Below, in pieces: positions 47,702 to 56,528 of a DNA stretch of 64,000 bases. The notes under the pieces were generated by a model that ran no database searches, was not told where the DNA came from, and was given only the letters and a program-made list of their open reading frames with translations. Position 1 is the stretch's first letter. Each line of letters begins with the position of its first letter. Both the position numbers and the translations under genes were made by a program. The DNA comes from GCA-002727735 sp038134525 (lineage in GTDB: Bacteria > Bacteroidota > Bacteroidia > Flavobacteriales_D > Parvicellaceae), in contig JAYPVI010000003.1 in assembly GCA_038134525.1 (NCBI GenBank), positions 62,001 to 126,000 of the forward strand. The letters are read 5' to 3'.

Positions 47702-48604
47702 CTAATTTTTAATTAAATAAGCCAAACTAGAGTATTCAGATGTCTTTTTTGCCTTTCTATTAGATTTCCAACCACTTTTTAATGCGAAAAAGAAAGATTT
47801 GCCTTTTTTCTTTGCGCTTAATATGCTTATGTAGTATGCATCAAAAAACAAAGGTTTTGTTTTTACTGATTTGAATGACAAACTATGAACTAAGTATTTT
47901 ATGTTATTCTGAGAGAAATGAGAGAGGTGTATGGGTACATCATAAGCTACCCAATTTTCCTTAAAAATTTCAGCATCAAAAGAGTTGTGATTCGGCAACC
48001 CAAGAATTAGCAACCCATTCTCTTTTAATAACTTTTTTAAACTACTCAATAAAAATTTGAAATCTTCAATGTGTTCTAATACATGCCAGAGAGTGATCAC
48101 ATCAAATTTCTCGTCTTTAGATTCTATTTCATTTAAATCTTTATTAATAGATAATTTAAAATTACTTCTACCCATTTTTCTTGCATCATTATCTCTTTCT
48201 ACACCATAACAACGCAGACCTTTTTGCTTACAATAGTTTAAAAAATCTCCTGTACCACACCCAAAATCCAAGATGGATATGTTTTCGACTGTTGGTAGGT
48301 TGTTCTTAATTAATTTGTACTTATATCCAAATTGATAGGTTCTTACTAGATGATATACTTTATTAAATAAACCTTTTTTTGATGAAGTGTGTGATATATA
48401 ATTATCGCTTTTATAATACTTGTGAATTGTCTTAGCAGAAGGTCTTGGGTTAGTAAATTTAAATGAACATTTATTACATGATGAGATATCAAAAACATCA
48501 CCACTATAGTTATGATCTACACAACTTAAATGATGAGTGAACACAATATGGTCACAAATTGGACAGGTATTTACTTTTTCTAATTCGTGTTTCACGTGGA
48601 ACAA
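47702..48604 (-). CDS. SAM-dependent methyltransferase with N-terminal zinc ribbon
   Basis: A 300-residue class I methyltransferase. A Cys4-type ribbon (CPICDHIVF and CNKCSFKFTNPRP) opens the protein, followed by the SAM site ISILDFGCGTGDFLNY and DVITLWHVLEHIEDF. It resembles methyltransferases that modify sugars or lipids in surface polysaccharide pathways, but the substrate cannot be told. The start is TTG 48604, immediately after the mnmG TAG, and the first residues (FHVKH) are encoded by a parS-like palindrome at 48588-48603, so the N-terminus may be shaped by that site. Confidence 0.85.
   Translation of the reverse strand: MFHVKHELEKVNTCPICDHIVFTHHLSCVDHNYSGDVFDISSCNKCSFKFTNPRPSAKTIHKYYKSDNYISHTSSKKGLFNKVYHLVRTYQFGYKYKLIKNNLPTVENISILDFGCGTGDFLNYCKQKGLRCYGVERDNDARKMGRSNFKLSINKDLNEIESKDEKFDVITLWHVLEHIEDFKFLLSSLKKLLKENGLLILGLPNHNSFDAEIFKENWVAYDVPIHLSHFSQNNIKYLVHSLSFKSVKTKPLFFDAYYISILSAKKKGKSFFFALKSGWKSNRKAKKTSEYSSLAYLIKN
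48588..48603. promoter_or_regulatory. parS-like site, one mismatch
   Basis: TGTTTCACGTGGAACA matches the parS consensus TGTTTCACGTGAAACA in 15 of 16 bases. It is the second such site within 2 kb and lies within the first codons of the methyltransferase gene, next to the mnmG stop. ParB binds parS and organises origin segregation; binding here is inferred from the match. Confidence 0.75.
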
Positions 48605-50476
48605 CTAGCGGCCTAAATATACTAGAAGAATAGAAATATCAGAAGGTTTTATACCGCTTATTCTTGAAGCCTGACCAATATTAATAGGTTTTACTTTATT
48701 CAACTTTTCTTTGGATTCAATGGAAAGAGAAGAAAAATTGTCATAGTCGATATCTTGTGGAATTTCTACATATTCAAGCTTTTTAAGCTTATCAGCCAAC
48801 TCTTTTTCTCTTTCAATATAACCTCTGTATTTTATATCAATTTCAACTTGTTCTAGACAGTCGTTACGGTGCTTTAATCGGTCAGAAAAATCGGAAAGAC
48901 TGCGGTGTGTTTCTAATACATCTTTAATCTCAACAAATGGTCTCGAAATAATAGATGGAGCTTTAACCTTTTGCTTTATTTCTCGAGAGTTTCTTTTTAA
49001 TAATATAGGGTTAATCTTTTCAGGATCAACAGACAATTTATTCACAAAAGAAGAAAGGTTTTTTGTTTCTTTTATTTTCTCTAAAGTGAATTCATACTTA
49101 TCTTTAGATAAAAGTCCTATTTCAAAAGCTTTGTTGTGAAGTCTTAAATCTGCATTATCTTGCCTTAATAAGATTCTATATTCTGCCCTTGATGTGAACA
49201 TTCTGTATGGCTCTTTAGTTCCCTTAGTAATTAAATCATCGATCAGCACTCCGATATATGCTTCATCTCTAGTTAATATAAAAGGGTCTTTCTCATTAAT
49301 TTTAAGATGTGCATTTATACCAGCCATAATTCCTTGACCTGCAGCCTCTTCGTACCCCGTAGTCCCATTAATTTGCCCACTAAAAAATAAATTTTCAATA
49401 AGTTTAGTTTCTAATGAATGTTTTAATTGAGTGGGTGGAAAATAGTCATACTCAACCGCATATCCTGGCCTAAACATTTTAGCTTTTTCAAAGCCAGGCA
49501 CAGACCGTAGGCCCTCAAGCTGAATTTCTTCGGGCAAGCTTGAAGAAAACCCATTTATATAATATTCAATGGTGTTCCACCCTTCGGGTTCAGCAAAAAT
49601 TTGATGCCTTGGTCTATGTGAAAAGCGATTAATTTTATCTTCTATTGAGGGACAATATCTTGGTCCTAATGAATTTATGGTTCCATTGAATAATGGACTT
49701 CTAGAAAAACCGCTTTTTAGGATTTCATGTGTTTTTTCATTGGTGTACGTTATGTAGCAAGAACGCTGTACTTGGAGAGGTTGGGTAAGCTTATAATATG
49801 AAAATTTACCCGGGTTGTCATCTCCAGGCTGCTCTTCCATTAAACTAAAATCAATACTTCTCCCATCTACTCTTGGTGGTGTTCCGGTTTTCATTCTACC
49901 AGACTTAAAACCCAAACTTTCCAACTGTGCTGTAATACCTTTAACTGCTCGATCACCCATTCTTCCTCCACCAAATGTTTTGTCACCAAGATGTATGGTG
50001 CCATTTAAAAAAGTACCACTATTTAATATAACCGCTTTTGTTTTAATAGAAATACCCATGCTGGTTTTAACCCCAACAATTTTGTTTTTTTCCACTAGAA
50101 TTTCATCAACTACATCTTGCCAAAAATCTAAATTTGGAATTTGTTCTAAAGTTTCTCTCCAGGTTTTACTAAACAACATTCGATCACATTGGGCTCTTGG
50201 ACTCCACATTGCAGGGCCTTTAGATTTATTTAATAATTTAAACTGAATACTACTTTTATCTGTAATTATACCGGTCCACCCACCTAACGCATCAATTTCC
50301 CTTACAATTTGTCCTTTTGCAATACCACCTATGGCTGGATTACAGCTCATTTGTCCAATAGTTTCCATGTTCATGGTTATCATAAGAACTTTTGAGCCTA
50401 ATTGAGCAGCAGCAGCAGCAGCCTCATTACCCGCGTGTCCTGCACCAACAACAACTATATCATATTTTTTAAGCAT
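48605..50476 (-). CDS. mnmG: tRNA uridine 5-carboxymethylaminomethyl modification enzyme
   Basis: MnmG (GidA) acts with MnmE to install the cmnm5 group on wobble U34 of several tRNAs. The FAD-binding start VVVGAGHAGNEAA, CNPAIGGIAKGQIVREIDALGG and the GTFLNGTIHLGDKTFGGGR block are all conserved, and 623 residues is the normal length. The ATG sits two bases from a perfect parS palindrome. gidA-type genes lie near the origin in many bacteria, in line with the parS sites, although dnaA is not in this window. Confidence 0.98.
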   Translation of the reverse strand: MLKKYDIVVVGAGHAGNEAAAAAAQLGSKVLMITMNMETIGQMSCNPAIGGIAKGQIVREIDALGGWTGIITDKSSIQFKLLNKSKGPAMWSPRAQCDRMLFSKTWRETLEQIPNLDFWQDVVDEILVEKNKIVGVKTSMGISIKTKAVILNSGTFLNGTIHLGDKTFGGGRMGDRAVKGITAQLESLGFKSGRMKTGTPPRVDGRSIDFSLMEEQPGDDNPGKFSYYKLTQPLQVQRSCYITYTNEKTHEILKSGFSRSPLFNGTINSLGPRYCPSIEDKINRFSHRPRHQIFAEPEGWNTIEYYINGFSSSLPEEIQLEGLRSVPGFEKAKMFRPGYAVEYDYFPPTQLKHSLETKLIENLFFSGQINGTTGYEEAAGQGIMAGINAHLKINEKDPFILTRDEAYIGVLIDDLITKGTKEPYRMFTSRAEYRILLRQDNADLRLHNKAFEIGLLSKDKYEFTLEKIKETKNLSSFVNKLSVDPEKINPILLKRNSREIKQKVKAPSIISRPFVEIKDVLETHRSLSDFSDRLKHRNDCLEQVEIDIKYRGYIEREKELADKLKKLEYVEIPQDIDYDNFSSLSIESKEKLNKVKPINIGQASRISGIKPSDISILLVYLGR

Positions 50477-50478
50477 AT

Positions 50479-50494
50479 TGTTTCACGTGAAACA
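50479..50494. promoter_or_regulatory. parS centromere-like site (perfect match)
   Basis: TGTTTCACGTGAAACA is a perfect 16-base palindrome identical to the parS consensus. It lies in the 37-base gap between ybeY and mnmG, two bases before the mnmG start codon, where it overlaps the ribosome-binding region. ParB would load here and spread over the neighbouring genes. Confidence 0.9.
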
Positions 50495-50513
50495 AAAGTT
50501 AAACAACTGAAAA

Positions 50514-50927
50514 TCAAGCTATTAAACTCAAATAATGATTTTCTTTTTGTCTCATTTCCTTTTGTTCATTTGTTGTTTTATCATTGAATCCACACAAATG
50601 TAAAACACCATGTATTATGACACGAAATAATTCAACATTAAAATTTTCATTAAAAGAGTTTGCATTATCTTTAACTCTATCTACAGAGATAAATAAATCG
50701 CCATTTATGTTCTTTAGTACGTTGTAATTAAACGTAACAATGTCTGTGTAATAATCGTGATTTAGGTAATTTTTATTTATGTCAAGAAGGTATTCATCAT
50801 TGCAAAAAATAATAGACAGTTCACCTAACGTATAACCAAGGTCATTAATACAAAAGGAAAGCCATTTAGATACTCGGGTTATGTTTATTGAAGGAGATAA
50901 GCCTTCATTATGAAATGTAATAGCCAA
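50514..50927 (-). CDS. ybeY: Endoribonuclease YbeY (rRNA maturation factor)
   Basis: YbeY is a zinc-dependent RNase needed for 16S rRNA 3' maturation and ribosome quality control. The metal site HGVLHLCGFND (H106, H110) is present; the third ligand is in a variant C-terminal segment (KTTNEQKEMRQKE) as I recall from other Bacteroidota. Length 137. The start appears to be TTG 50927. It sits seven bases after the ATPase-domain gene in the DUF4175-mnmG group. Confidence 0.92.
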   Translation of the reverse strand: MAITFHNEGLSPSINITRVSKWLSFCINDLGYTLGELSIIFCNDEYLLDINKNYLNHDYYTDIVTFNYNVLKNINGDLFISVDRVKDNANSFNENFNVELFRVIIHGVLHLCGFNDKTTNEQKEMRQKENHYLSLIA

Positions 50928-50934
50928 AGGATGT

Positions 50935-51351
50935 TTATAGAGTAAACTTTAATTGAACCACATTACCATTATCTATAAAATTAACTTCATCAGCTAAATG
51001 ATTCATTAAAAAAATGCCTCTTCCTTGAGGTTTTTCTAAATTTTCTGGGCTTGTAGGGTCTGGCAGATCATTAAAATCAAACCCAATTCCTTCATCAAAA
51101 ACAGTAAAAGTGATGGTTTGATTCTCTATGTTATACTCAATATTTGTTTTTTTACTCCTATTGTTTTTATTACCATGAATGATGGCGTTGTTAACAGCTT
51201 CTGTAATAGCAATGAGCACATTACCGTATTGCTCAATAGAAATTTGATATAAATCACATAACTTGTTTATCCAATCTTCTAAAACTAAAAGGCTTTTTGA
51301 TTCAGAAGCTAAAGAAATTTTATCCGCTACAGGCTCCAAAGTACTTATCAT
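50935..51351 (-). CDS. RsbW-like serine/threonine kinase-type ATPase
   Basis: A 138-residue GHKL ATPase domain like anti-sigma factors RsbW/SpoIIAB. The N box is AITEAVNNAIIHGN, the G1 box DEGIGFDF and the G2 box GRGIFLMNHL. Such proteins bind or phosphorylate an antagonist and sequester a sigma factor; neither partner is nearby, so the role is open. Its first codon overlaps the TGA of the DUF4175 gene (ATGA). Confidence 0.88.
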   Translation of the reverse strand: MISTLEPVADKISLASESKSLLVLEDWINKLCDLYQISIEQYGNVLIAITEAVNNAIIHGNKNNRSKKTNIEYNIENQTITFTVFDEGIGFDFNDLPDPTSPENLEKPQGRGIFLMNHLADEVNFIDNGNVVQLKFTL

Positions 51352-54300
51352 AGTCCGTCCATGTTTTTAAAGTACTCATTTACTTTATTTTTATAATAAG
51401 GTTTCAAATTTGGAGGAATAGTTTTTAACATCTCTGTTTCTTTCTGTTTTTGTTCTAAGTATTCTTTGTACAAGGAATTGTTTTTCTCTTTAACATCATC
51501 TTTTCCCTCTTTTGATTCTCTTTTTTCCTCATTTTCTTGTTCTTTCATCGCCTTATCCATCTCCAGTAATTTAATTTTAATTTCTTCTTGTCTTAAAATA
51601 CTTTCTTGATTGAGTTGATTATTAATTATATCTTCTTCTACCTTTTCTATTTCTTTTATTATTTTTTTAAGGCCATTTCCTTTACCGGAGCCATCTTCAT
51701 TAAGTTGCTGAGCCATTTCCATTAATTGTTTTTTAATAGCCGATTGTTCAGCAGCCATTCGGCCTAGTTGCTCAAACCCACCTCCTTTTTCGCCAGGACC
51801 TTTTTTATTACCTTTCTCCTTTAAGTATTTTTTCATGGCTTCAATTTGTTGTTGTAGCTGATCCGCATTTTGGGGTAAAGATTTACCACTATTTTTCCCC
51901 TTTCCTCCAGGCTTATTACATTGTCCCGTACCTTGCATTCCTTGTTGCATCTGATTTAGGATTTCACTTAACAACAAACCGAGTTCATTCGTGTGCATTA
52001 CAACGGATTGTTGTTCTTTTTGAACTAAATTGGTTTTTCTTTCAGTAAGATCCTTTATGCTTTTTTTTAAAGATCGTTTAATGAATTGCACCTCTTTATT
52101 AATTTTATTACTTATCATGAGTTGTCTCATGGCAAGCGCATCAAGTGAATCTTCAATTATTAAAATCTCGTCACTTAATTTCCTTTGTTCTTGACCGATA
52201 TTTATAAACTTTGGATCTTGTGAATTGGTGGTTTTTAATTTGTTGAGCAGGTCTTCTTGGTTTAAAGAAAATTCAACCAATTGCTCTAACAATAACCTGA
52301 TGGTTTCCATATCTTCTTGCTCTTGTTGGCTTTTGTTTTGAAGACCTTCTAATTGTTGAGCTAACTCTTCCAATTGTTTTTTGGTGTTTTTTTGAGTTTT
52401 TGAGGCTTTTTTGAGGTTGTTGTTTTTTAATTCATCAACACTATTGTTAAGCGACTCATTTATTTCTTCTTCTTTTTCTTTCGTGTTCAATTCTTCGGGT
52501 TGTTGTAAATCTTGATTTTTTTCTTGAAGTTCAAATAAATCAGATTGAATTTTATGAAAAGCATCTTTGATTTCTTCCTGTTCACGCGTTTTTTCAAATA
52601 AGGATTGGTCTTTGTTTTCAGTTTGCTTATTTAATTCGTCTTGTTTTTTAATTAATTCTTCTATTTCTTCTTTTATTTCGTTTGCTTTTTCCTGAATAGC
52701 TAATTTTTTAAAGTGTTCAATAGCTCTATCGAGTTCTTTTAACATGTTTTCTTGAGAAAATTCAATATCTTCTATTTTATCTAACGCCTTATCTTTATTC
52801 ATTTCTTCAACAAGCTTATTCAATTCATCATACATTTTTTTCATTTCATCAGACATAAGCTCTTCTATCATTTTTTGTAATAGCTGTTGTTTTTCTAGAA
52901 TTTCTTCTTTTTTCTTAAAGGGGTCAAAAGCCAATTTTTTTTCTAAATCTTTTTTGAATTTTTCTAAGTCAAGAGATAATTCTTTTTGTTTTTTCATCAA
53001 TTGTTGAAGTTGATTTTGGCTATTCCAATCCATTTTCTTTTTATCCAATAAAGATGATTTTATTTCTTTCATTTCCTGCTGAATAGATTTAAATTCAGAC
53101 GACAAGGCTTTCAAATTCTGTTGCTGGTTATTTCTTATTTTTTCTCTTTTATCTTTGAATTCTTTTTTATCTGGAATGTAGATATATTTGGAATTAGAAG
53201 AGGTCCACTTTGAACCGTTTATTTGATCATTATCACCCACCAAAAAGTAATATTCAATTTTATCACCAGGCTGAAGAGATAAAGATTCAAAATTGAAATC
53301 AAAATTAAAAACAGACCGCTGACCAGGACTAAATCGGATGGATGTTTTTTGAGAGGAGTCAGTATTTAAATTTTTATATACAAAAAACAAAGATTTAATG
53401 CCATAATCATCTTCAACTTCACCAATAAAAAAAGAAAAATAATCATACACGCTATCCCTTATTTCTTTCACGGTTATTGACGGAAAAAGATCTTCTATTA
53501 CTTGTATATTATAACGAAGAGAATCCGTGTGTTTTGATTCTCCATTTAGGATAGACAAGACATACTCTTCTGATTTTTTTGGTTGATAATAAAAAGGATA
53601 AACAGATTGTCTAGTAGAATTTAATAGGGTGGTATCTTCAAATACGATTTGACAAGAGGAGGTGTTTTTTGTTTTTATTTTCCAATAAATTTTAGACCCT
53701 TCAGGGACGAGTACATTAGATAAGTCAACAAAAGTATCTTGAGGAATTTTAGTGTAAGCAGGATATGAAATAATTTTGGTTTCACTTATTAGTTTAGCTT
53801 TTTGCATTACATCTACTTCAAAATTTTGTTTATTTCCTAAGCCATCAATTAGAAAGAAACTAAAATCATTTCCAGAGTTTTTTAAGTCGTATCTATAGCG
53901 ATTTAGACTATCTTTTGTTGCAAAATAGGTTTCATTATTACTGTAAATGATCACATCTTGCGGAGTTTCTGGCCCTACAGGTTCTATATACAGTGGTAAT
54001 TCTTCATTTTCTAACACCGTTAAACTTTCTCCATTATTAATGATAAAATGAAATGGATTAGGAGGTGAATAATTGTTATTAAAATCAATTATTCTTTCAA
54101 TTGGAGGGATAACACTTGAAGCGTATCTTACAGAAACAAAGGAGGCCAATAAAATGAGAATTAAAAAACCAATAGCATACTTTTTTAATTTATTAAATGT
54201 CAACCCGGAAAGGAAGTCGAATTGAGTTACGTTGTTAACTTTTTGTGCAATTGACGCTTTAACTAGTTGGTTTGTTTGATTATTTTCAAGCCGCTCCAGT

Positions 54301-54650
54301 TCAAGGATGTTAATCAGTTGATCTTTAAGCCCATCAGTTTGTTGAGAAATTAATATAGCGGCACTTTTATATGACATTCTCCTAACCCAACCCAGTTGTT
54401 TTAAAAACGGTATTAAGACCTGATTAATCATAAACCCTAAAATCAATAAGACTGATCCAAAAAACAAGATCCCTCTTCCAAGGGAGCTAAAATGAAATAG
54501 TTCTTCCAAAAAAACAGAAGAAAAAACCACCAAAACACCAAATAAACAAGAAAGCAGAAAACCTCTTGAGGCTTCTATTTTGTAATATTTGTTTTTAAAA
54601 AGGTCAAGTTCATCGATGAGAGATTGATATGAATGATAAGAATTATTCAT
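51348..54650 (-). CDS. DUF4175 family membrane/coiled-coil protein
   Basis: An 1100-residue protein of unknown function typical of Bacteroidota. Two N-terminal membrane helices (FLLSCLFGVLVVFSSVFL and GILFFGSVLLILGFMI), a third at about residue 155-175, then a beta-rich periplasmic portion and, from about 500 on, long charged coiled coils rich in Lys, Glu and Gln. A Gly-rich stretch (GQCNKPGGKGKNSGKS) interrupts the last third. The gene is first in a run with the RsbW-like ATPase, ybeY, mnmG and a methyltransferase. Function is not known; a scaffold or envelope-tension role would be guesswork. Confidence 0.85.
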   Translation of the reverse strand: MNNSYHSYQSLIDELDLFKNKYYKIEASRGFLLSCLFGVLVVFSSVFLEELFHFSSLGRGILFFGSVLLILGFMINQVLIPFLKQLGWVRRMSYKSAAILISQQTDGLKDQLINILELERLENNQTNQLVKASIAQKVNNVTQFDFLSGLTFNKLKKYAIGFLILILLASFVSVRYASSVIPPIERIIDFNNNYSPPNPFHFIINNGESLTVLENEELPLYIEPVGPETPQDVIIYSNNETYFATKDSLNRYRYDLKNSGNDFSFFLIDGLGNKQNFEVDVMQKAKLISETKIISYPAYTKIPQDTFVDLSNVLVPEGSKIYWKIKTKNTSSCQIVFEDTTLLNSTRQSVYPFYYQPKKSEEYVLSILNGESKHTDSLRYNIQVIEDLFPSITVKEIRDSVYDYFSFFIGEVEDDYGIKSLFFVYKNLNTDSSQKTSIRFSPGQRSVFNFDFNFESLSLQPGDKIEYYFLVGDNDQINGSKWTSSNSKYIYIPDKKEFKDKREKIRNNQQQNLKALSSEFKSIQQEMKEIKSSLLDKKKMDWNSQNQLQQLMKKQKELSLDLEKFKKDLEKKLAFDPFKKKEEILEKQQLLQKMIEELMSDEMKKMYDELNKLVEEMNKDKALDKIEDIEFSQENMLKELDRAIEHFKKLAIQEKANEIKEEIEELIKKQDELNKQTENKDQSLFEKTREQEEIKDAFHKIQSDLFELQEKNQDLQQPEELNTKEKEEEINESLNNSVDELKNNNLKKASKTQKNTKKQLEELAQQLEGLQNKSQQEQEDMETIRLLLEQLVEFSLNQEDLLNKLKTTNSQDPKFINIGQEQRKLSDEILIIEDSLDALAMRQLMISNKINKEVQFIKRSLKKSIKDLTERKTNLVQKEQQSVVMHTNELGLLLSEILNQMQQGMQGTGQCNKPGGKGKNSGKSLPQNADQLQQQIEAMKKYLKEKGNKKGPGEKGGGFEQLGRMAAEQSAIKKQLMEMAQQLNEDGSGKGNGLKKIIKEIEKVEEDIINNQLNQESILRQEEIKIKLLEMDKAMKEQENEEKRESKEGKDDVKEKNNSLYKEYLEQKQKETEMLKTIPPNLKPYYKNKVNEYFKNMDGL

Positions 54651-54735
54651 TTAAATCTAAATTTAACTCAAATGATCTTTTAAAAATGTAAAAAGTTCAC
54701 AATAAATACTAAATCAACAGGTTATTTGTAATTTT

Positions 54736-55179
54736 ATGGACACAATGAAGATTAGAATTACAAAAGCGTTTGATTTTGAAGCCGCACATGCGCTTGACGG
54801 TTATGATGGAAAATGTAAAGATATACACGGTCATAGCTACCATTTAGAAACCACATTTTTAGGCGATCCTAAAACAAACGAAAAGGAGTCCGACTGTGGC
54901 ATGGTTGTAGACTTTGGGGAGGTAAAAAAAGTAGTAAAAACACAAATCATTCCTTTATTTGACCATAGGCTTATTCTAAGAAAAGACTCCAGATTTCAAC
55001 ACATTGCCCCTATTAATGAACGCATTCGATTAGTAGATTATCAACCCACCTGTGAAAATATGTTGATTGAAATAGTGGGTATTTTACAGGAACATAAACC
55101 ACCAGGCACCACTTTGGTTAAAGCTTTTTTACGAGAAACAGCCAATAGTTATGCGGAGTGGTTGGCAGAAGATAATTAA
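54736..55179 (+). CDS. queD: 6-carboxytetrahydropterin synthase / PTPS family
   Basis: QueD converts 7,8-dihydroneopterin triphosphate to 6-carboxytetrahydropterin, the second step of queuosine synthesis. H18, H31 and H33 (FEAAHAL and DIHGHSYH) bind zinc and C27 is the catalytic cysteine; CGMVVDFGEVKKVVK follows. At 147 residues the length is normal. A eukaryote-like pterin role is possible for PTPS members, but queD is the usual bacterial assignment. Confidence 0.9.
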   Translation: MDTMKIRITKAFDFEAAHALDGYDGKCKDIHGHSYHLETTFLGDPKTNEKESDCGMVVDFGEVKKVVKTQIIPLFDHRLILRKDSRFQHIAPINERIRLVDYQPTCENMLIEIVGILQEHKPPGTTLVKAFLRETANSYAEWLAEDN

Positions 55180-55187
55180 TATCCACT

Positions 55188-55994
55188 ATGCAAGAGAGAA
55201 AAGAAAAAGCTGCTCATTGGTTTACATCTTTACGCAACGAATTTTGTCAAGCTTTTGAAGATATTGATGGAGGTAAGTTTGAGCGTAAAACATGGCAACA
55301 CAAAGGTGAAGGAGGAGGGGAAATGAGCATTATGAAAGGAAATGTTTTTGAGAAGGTAGGGGTGAATATTTCTACTGTATCAGGGCAGTTTTCAGAAGAT
55401 TATAGAGATAAAATAAAAGGCACAGAAAAATCACCTCATTATTGGGCTTCAGGAATTAGCCTAGTAGCTCATATGCAATCCCCAAAAGTTCCAGCATTTC
55501 ATTTTAACACACGTTTTTTAGTGACTGGGGAATCTTGGTTTGGTGGCGGAGCGGATATGACCCCCACATTTGTAAATAAAGATGATACGACCCTTTTTCA
55601 TCAAAAAATGGAAGAAGCTTGTCGTCCTTATGATGAAACTTACTATCCAAAGTTTAAAAAAAGATGTGATGAGTATTTTTATTTACCACACCGAAATGAA
55701 CCAAGAGGGGAGGGGGGCATCTTTTTTGATTACATGAATACCGGAGATTGGGAAAGAGATTTTGATTTTGTGAAAGATGTAGGAAGAAAAACGCTTGAAG
55801 CCATTACTACCATAGTAAACCAACACAAAGAGTTGAGTTGGACAGCCGAAGACAAAGACAAACAACTATTAAAGAGAGGACGATATGTGGAGTTTAATTT
55901 ATTGTGGGATAGGGGAACCCTTTTTGGTATTAAAACAGGGGGATCAACAGAGGCCATATTGATGTCTATGCCACCAACCGTAAAATGGGCTTAA
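55188..55994 (+). CDS. hemF: Oxygen-dependent coproporphyrinogen III oxidase
   Basis: HemF decarboxylates coproporphyrinogen III to protoporphyrinogen IX using oxygen. Conserved blocks include EGGGEMSIMKGNVFEKVGVN, FHFNTRFLV, WFGGGADMTP, HRNEPRGEGGIFFDY and the C-terminal GRYVEFNLLWDRGTLFGIKTGG. At 268 residues it is slightly shorter than E. coli HemF (299) at the N-terminus but all core blocks are present. It lies eight bases after queD and overlaps paaD. Confidence 0.97.
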   Translation: MQERKEKAAHWFTSLRNEFCQAFEDIDGGKFERKTWQHKGEGGGEMSIMKGNVFEKVGVNISTVSGQFSEDYRDKIKGTEKSPHYWASGISLVAHMQSPKVPAFHFNTRFLVTGESWFGGGADMTPTFVNKDDTTLFHQKMEEACRPYDETYYPKFKKRCDEYFYLPHRNEPRGEGGIFFDYMNTGDWERDFDFVKDVGRKTLEAITTIVNQHKELSWTAEDKDKQLLKRGRYVEFNLLWDRGTLFGIKTGGSTEAILMSMPPTVKWA

Positions 55995-56479
55995 TGCAAA
56001 GTATAGCGGATATAAAACAACAACTCTCTGCTATTCCAGATCCGGAAATTCCAGTAATTACCATTGAGGAATTAGGGGTGCTTCGTGATGTTAGTTATCA
56101 AGAGGAGAAGTTAGTGGTTACCATTACACCTACTTATTCTGGGTGTCCAGCCATGGACCGTTTTCAAGCCGATATCAAAGAGGAGTTGGGTAAAATGAAT
56201 ATTAAACATTTTGAAATTAAAATGCAGTATGATCCACCTTGGACCACAGATTGGATAGGGGAGGAAGCAAAGGAAAAATTGCGTGTTTATGGCATTGCCC
56301 CACCAGCGTTTAAAACATCCGATAAAAATGCCATATTGGGCGCACCTAAAGAAGTGGATTGTCCCCACTGTAAGGCCAAGGAAACAGAACTGGTTAGTCC
56401 TTTTGGGTCAACCGCATGTAAAGCCATGTACAGGTGTACTTCATGTTTAGAGCCTTTCGAGTATTTTAAGTGTTTATAG
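55994..56479 (+). CDS. paaD: PaaD-type DUF59 protein (phenylacetyl-CoA epoxidase maturation-like)
   Basis: A protein of about 161 residues with a MIP18/DUF59 domain (PDPEIPVITIEELGVLRDV, TPTYSGCPAMDRFQAD) and a Cys-rich C-terminus (CPHCKAKE, then CKAMYRCTSCLEPFEYFKCL). This combination is the PaaD/PaaJ subunit of the phenylacetyl-CoA epoxidase complex, thought to help iron-cluster assembly. No paaA, B, C or E is adjacent; it follows hemF and probably shares its message. ATG 55994 overlaps the hemF TAA by one base; ATG 55985 is an alternative. Confidence 0.85.
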   Translation: MQSIADIKQQLSAIPDPEIPVITIEELGVLRDVSYQEEKLVVTITPTYSGCPAMDRFQADIKEELGKMNIKHFEIKMQYDPPWTTDWIGEEAKEKLRVYGIAPPAFKTSDKNAILGAPKEVDCPHCKAKETELVSPFGSTACKAMYRCTSCLEPFEYFKCL

Positions 56480-56528
56480 TTGGGATGAGGGTTCAAAACT
56501 CTTCGGCTCCACTTAGTTTTTGTAATTT

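Noticed and set aside
49815..50246. Plus-strand frame of 143 codons inside mnmG
   Set aside because: It is antisense to a highly conserved gene and shows no family pattern.
48588..50494. Replication origin near the parS sites
   Set aside because: No dnaA gene, DnaA-box cluster or clear unwinding element is seen. parS sites can lie tens of kilobases from oriC, so only origin proximity is inferred.
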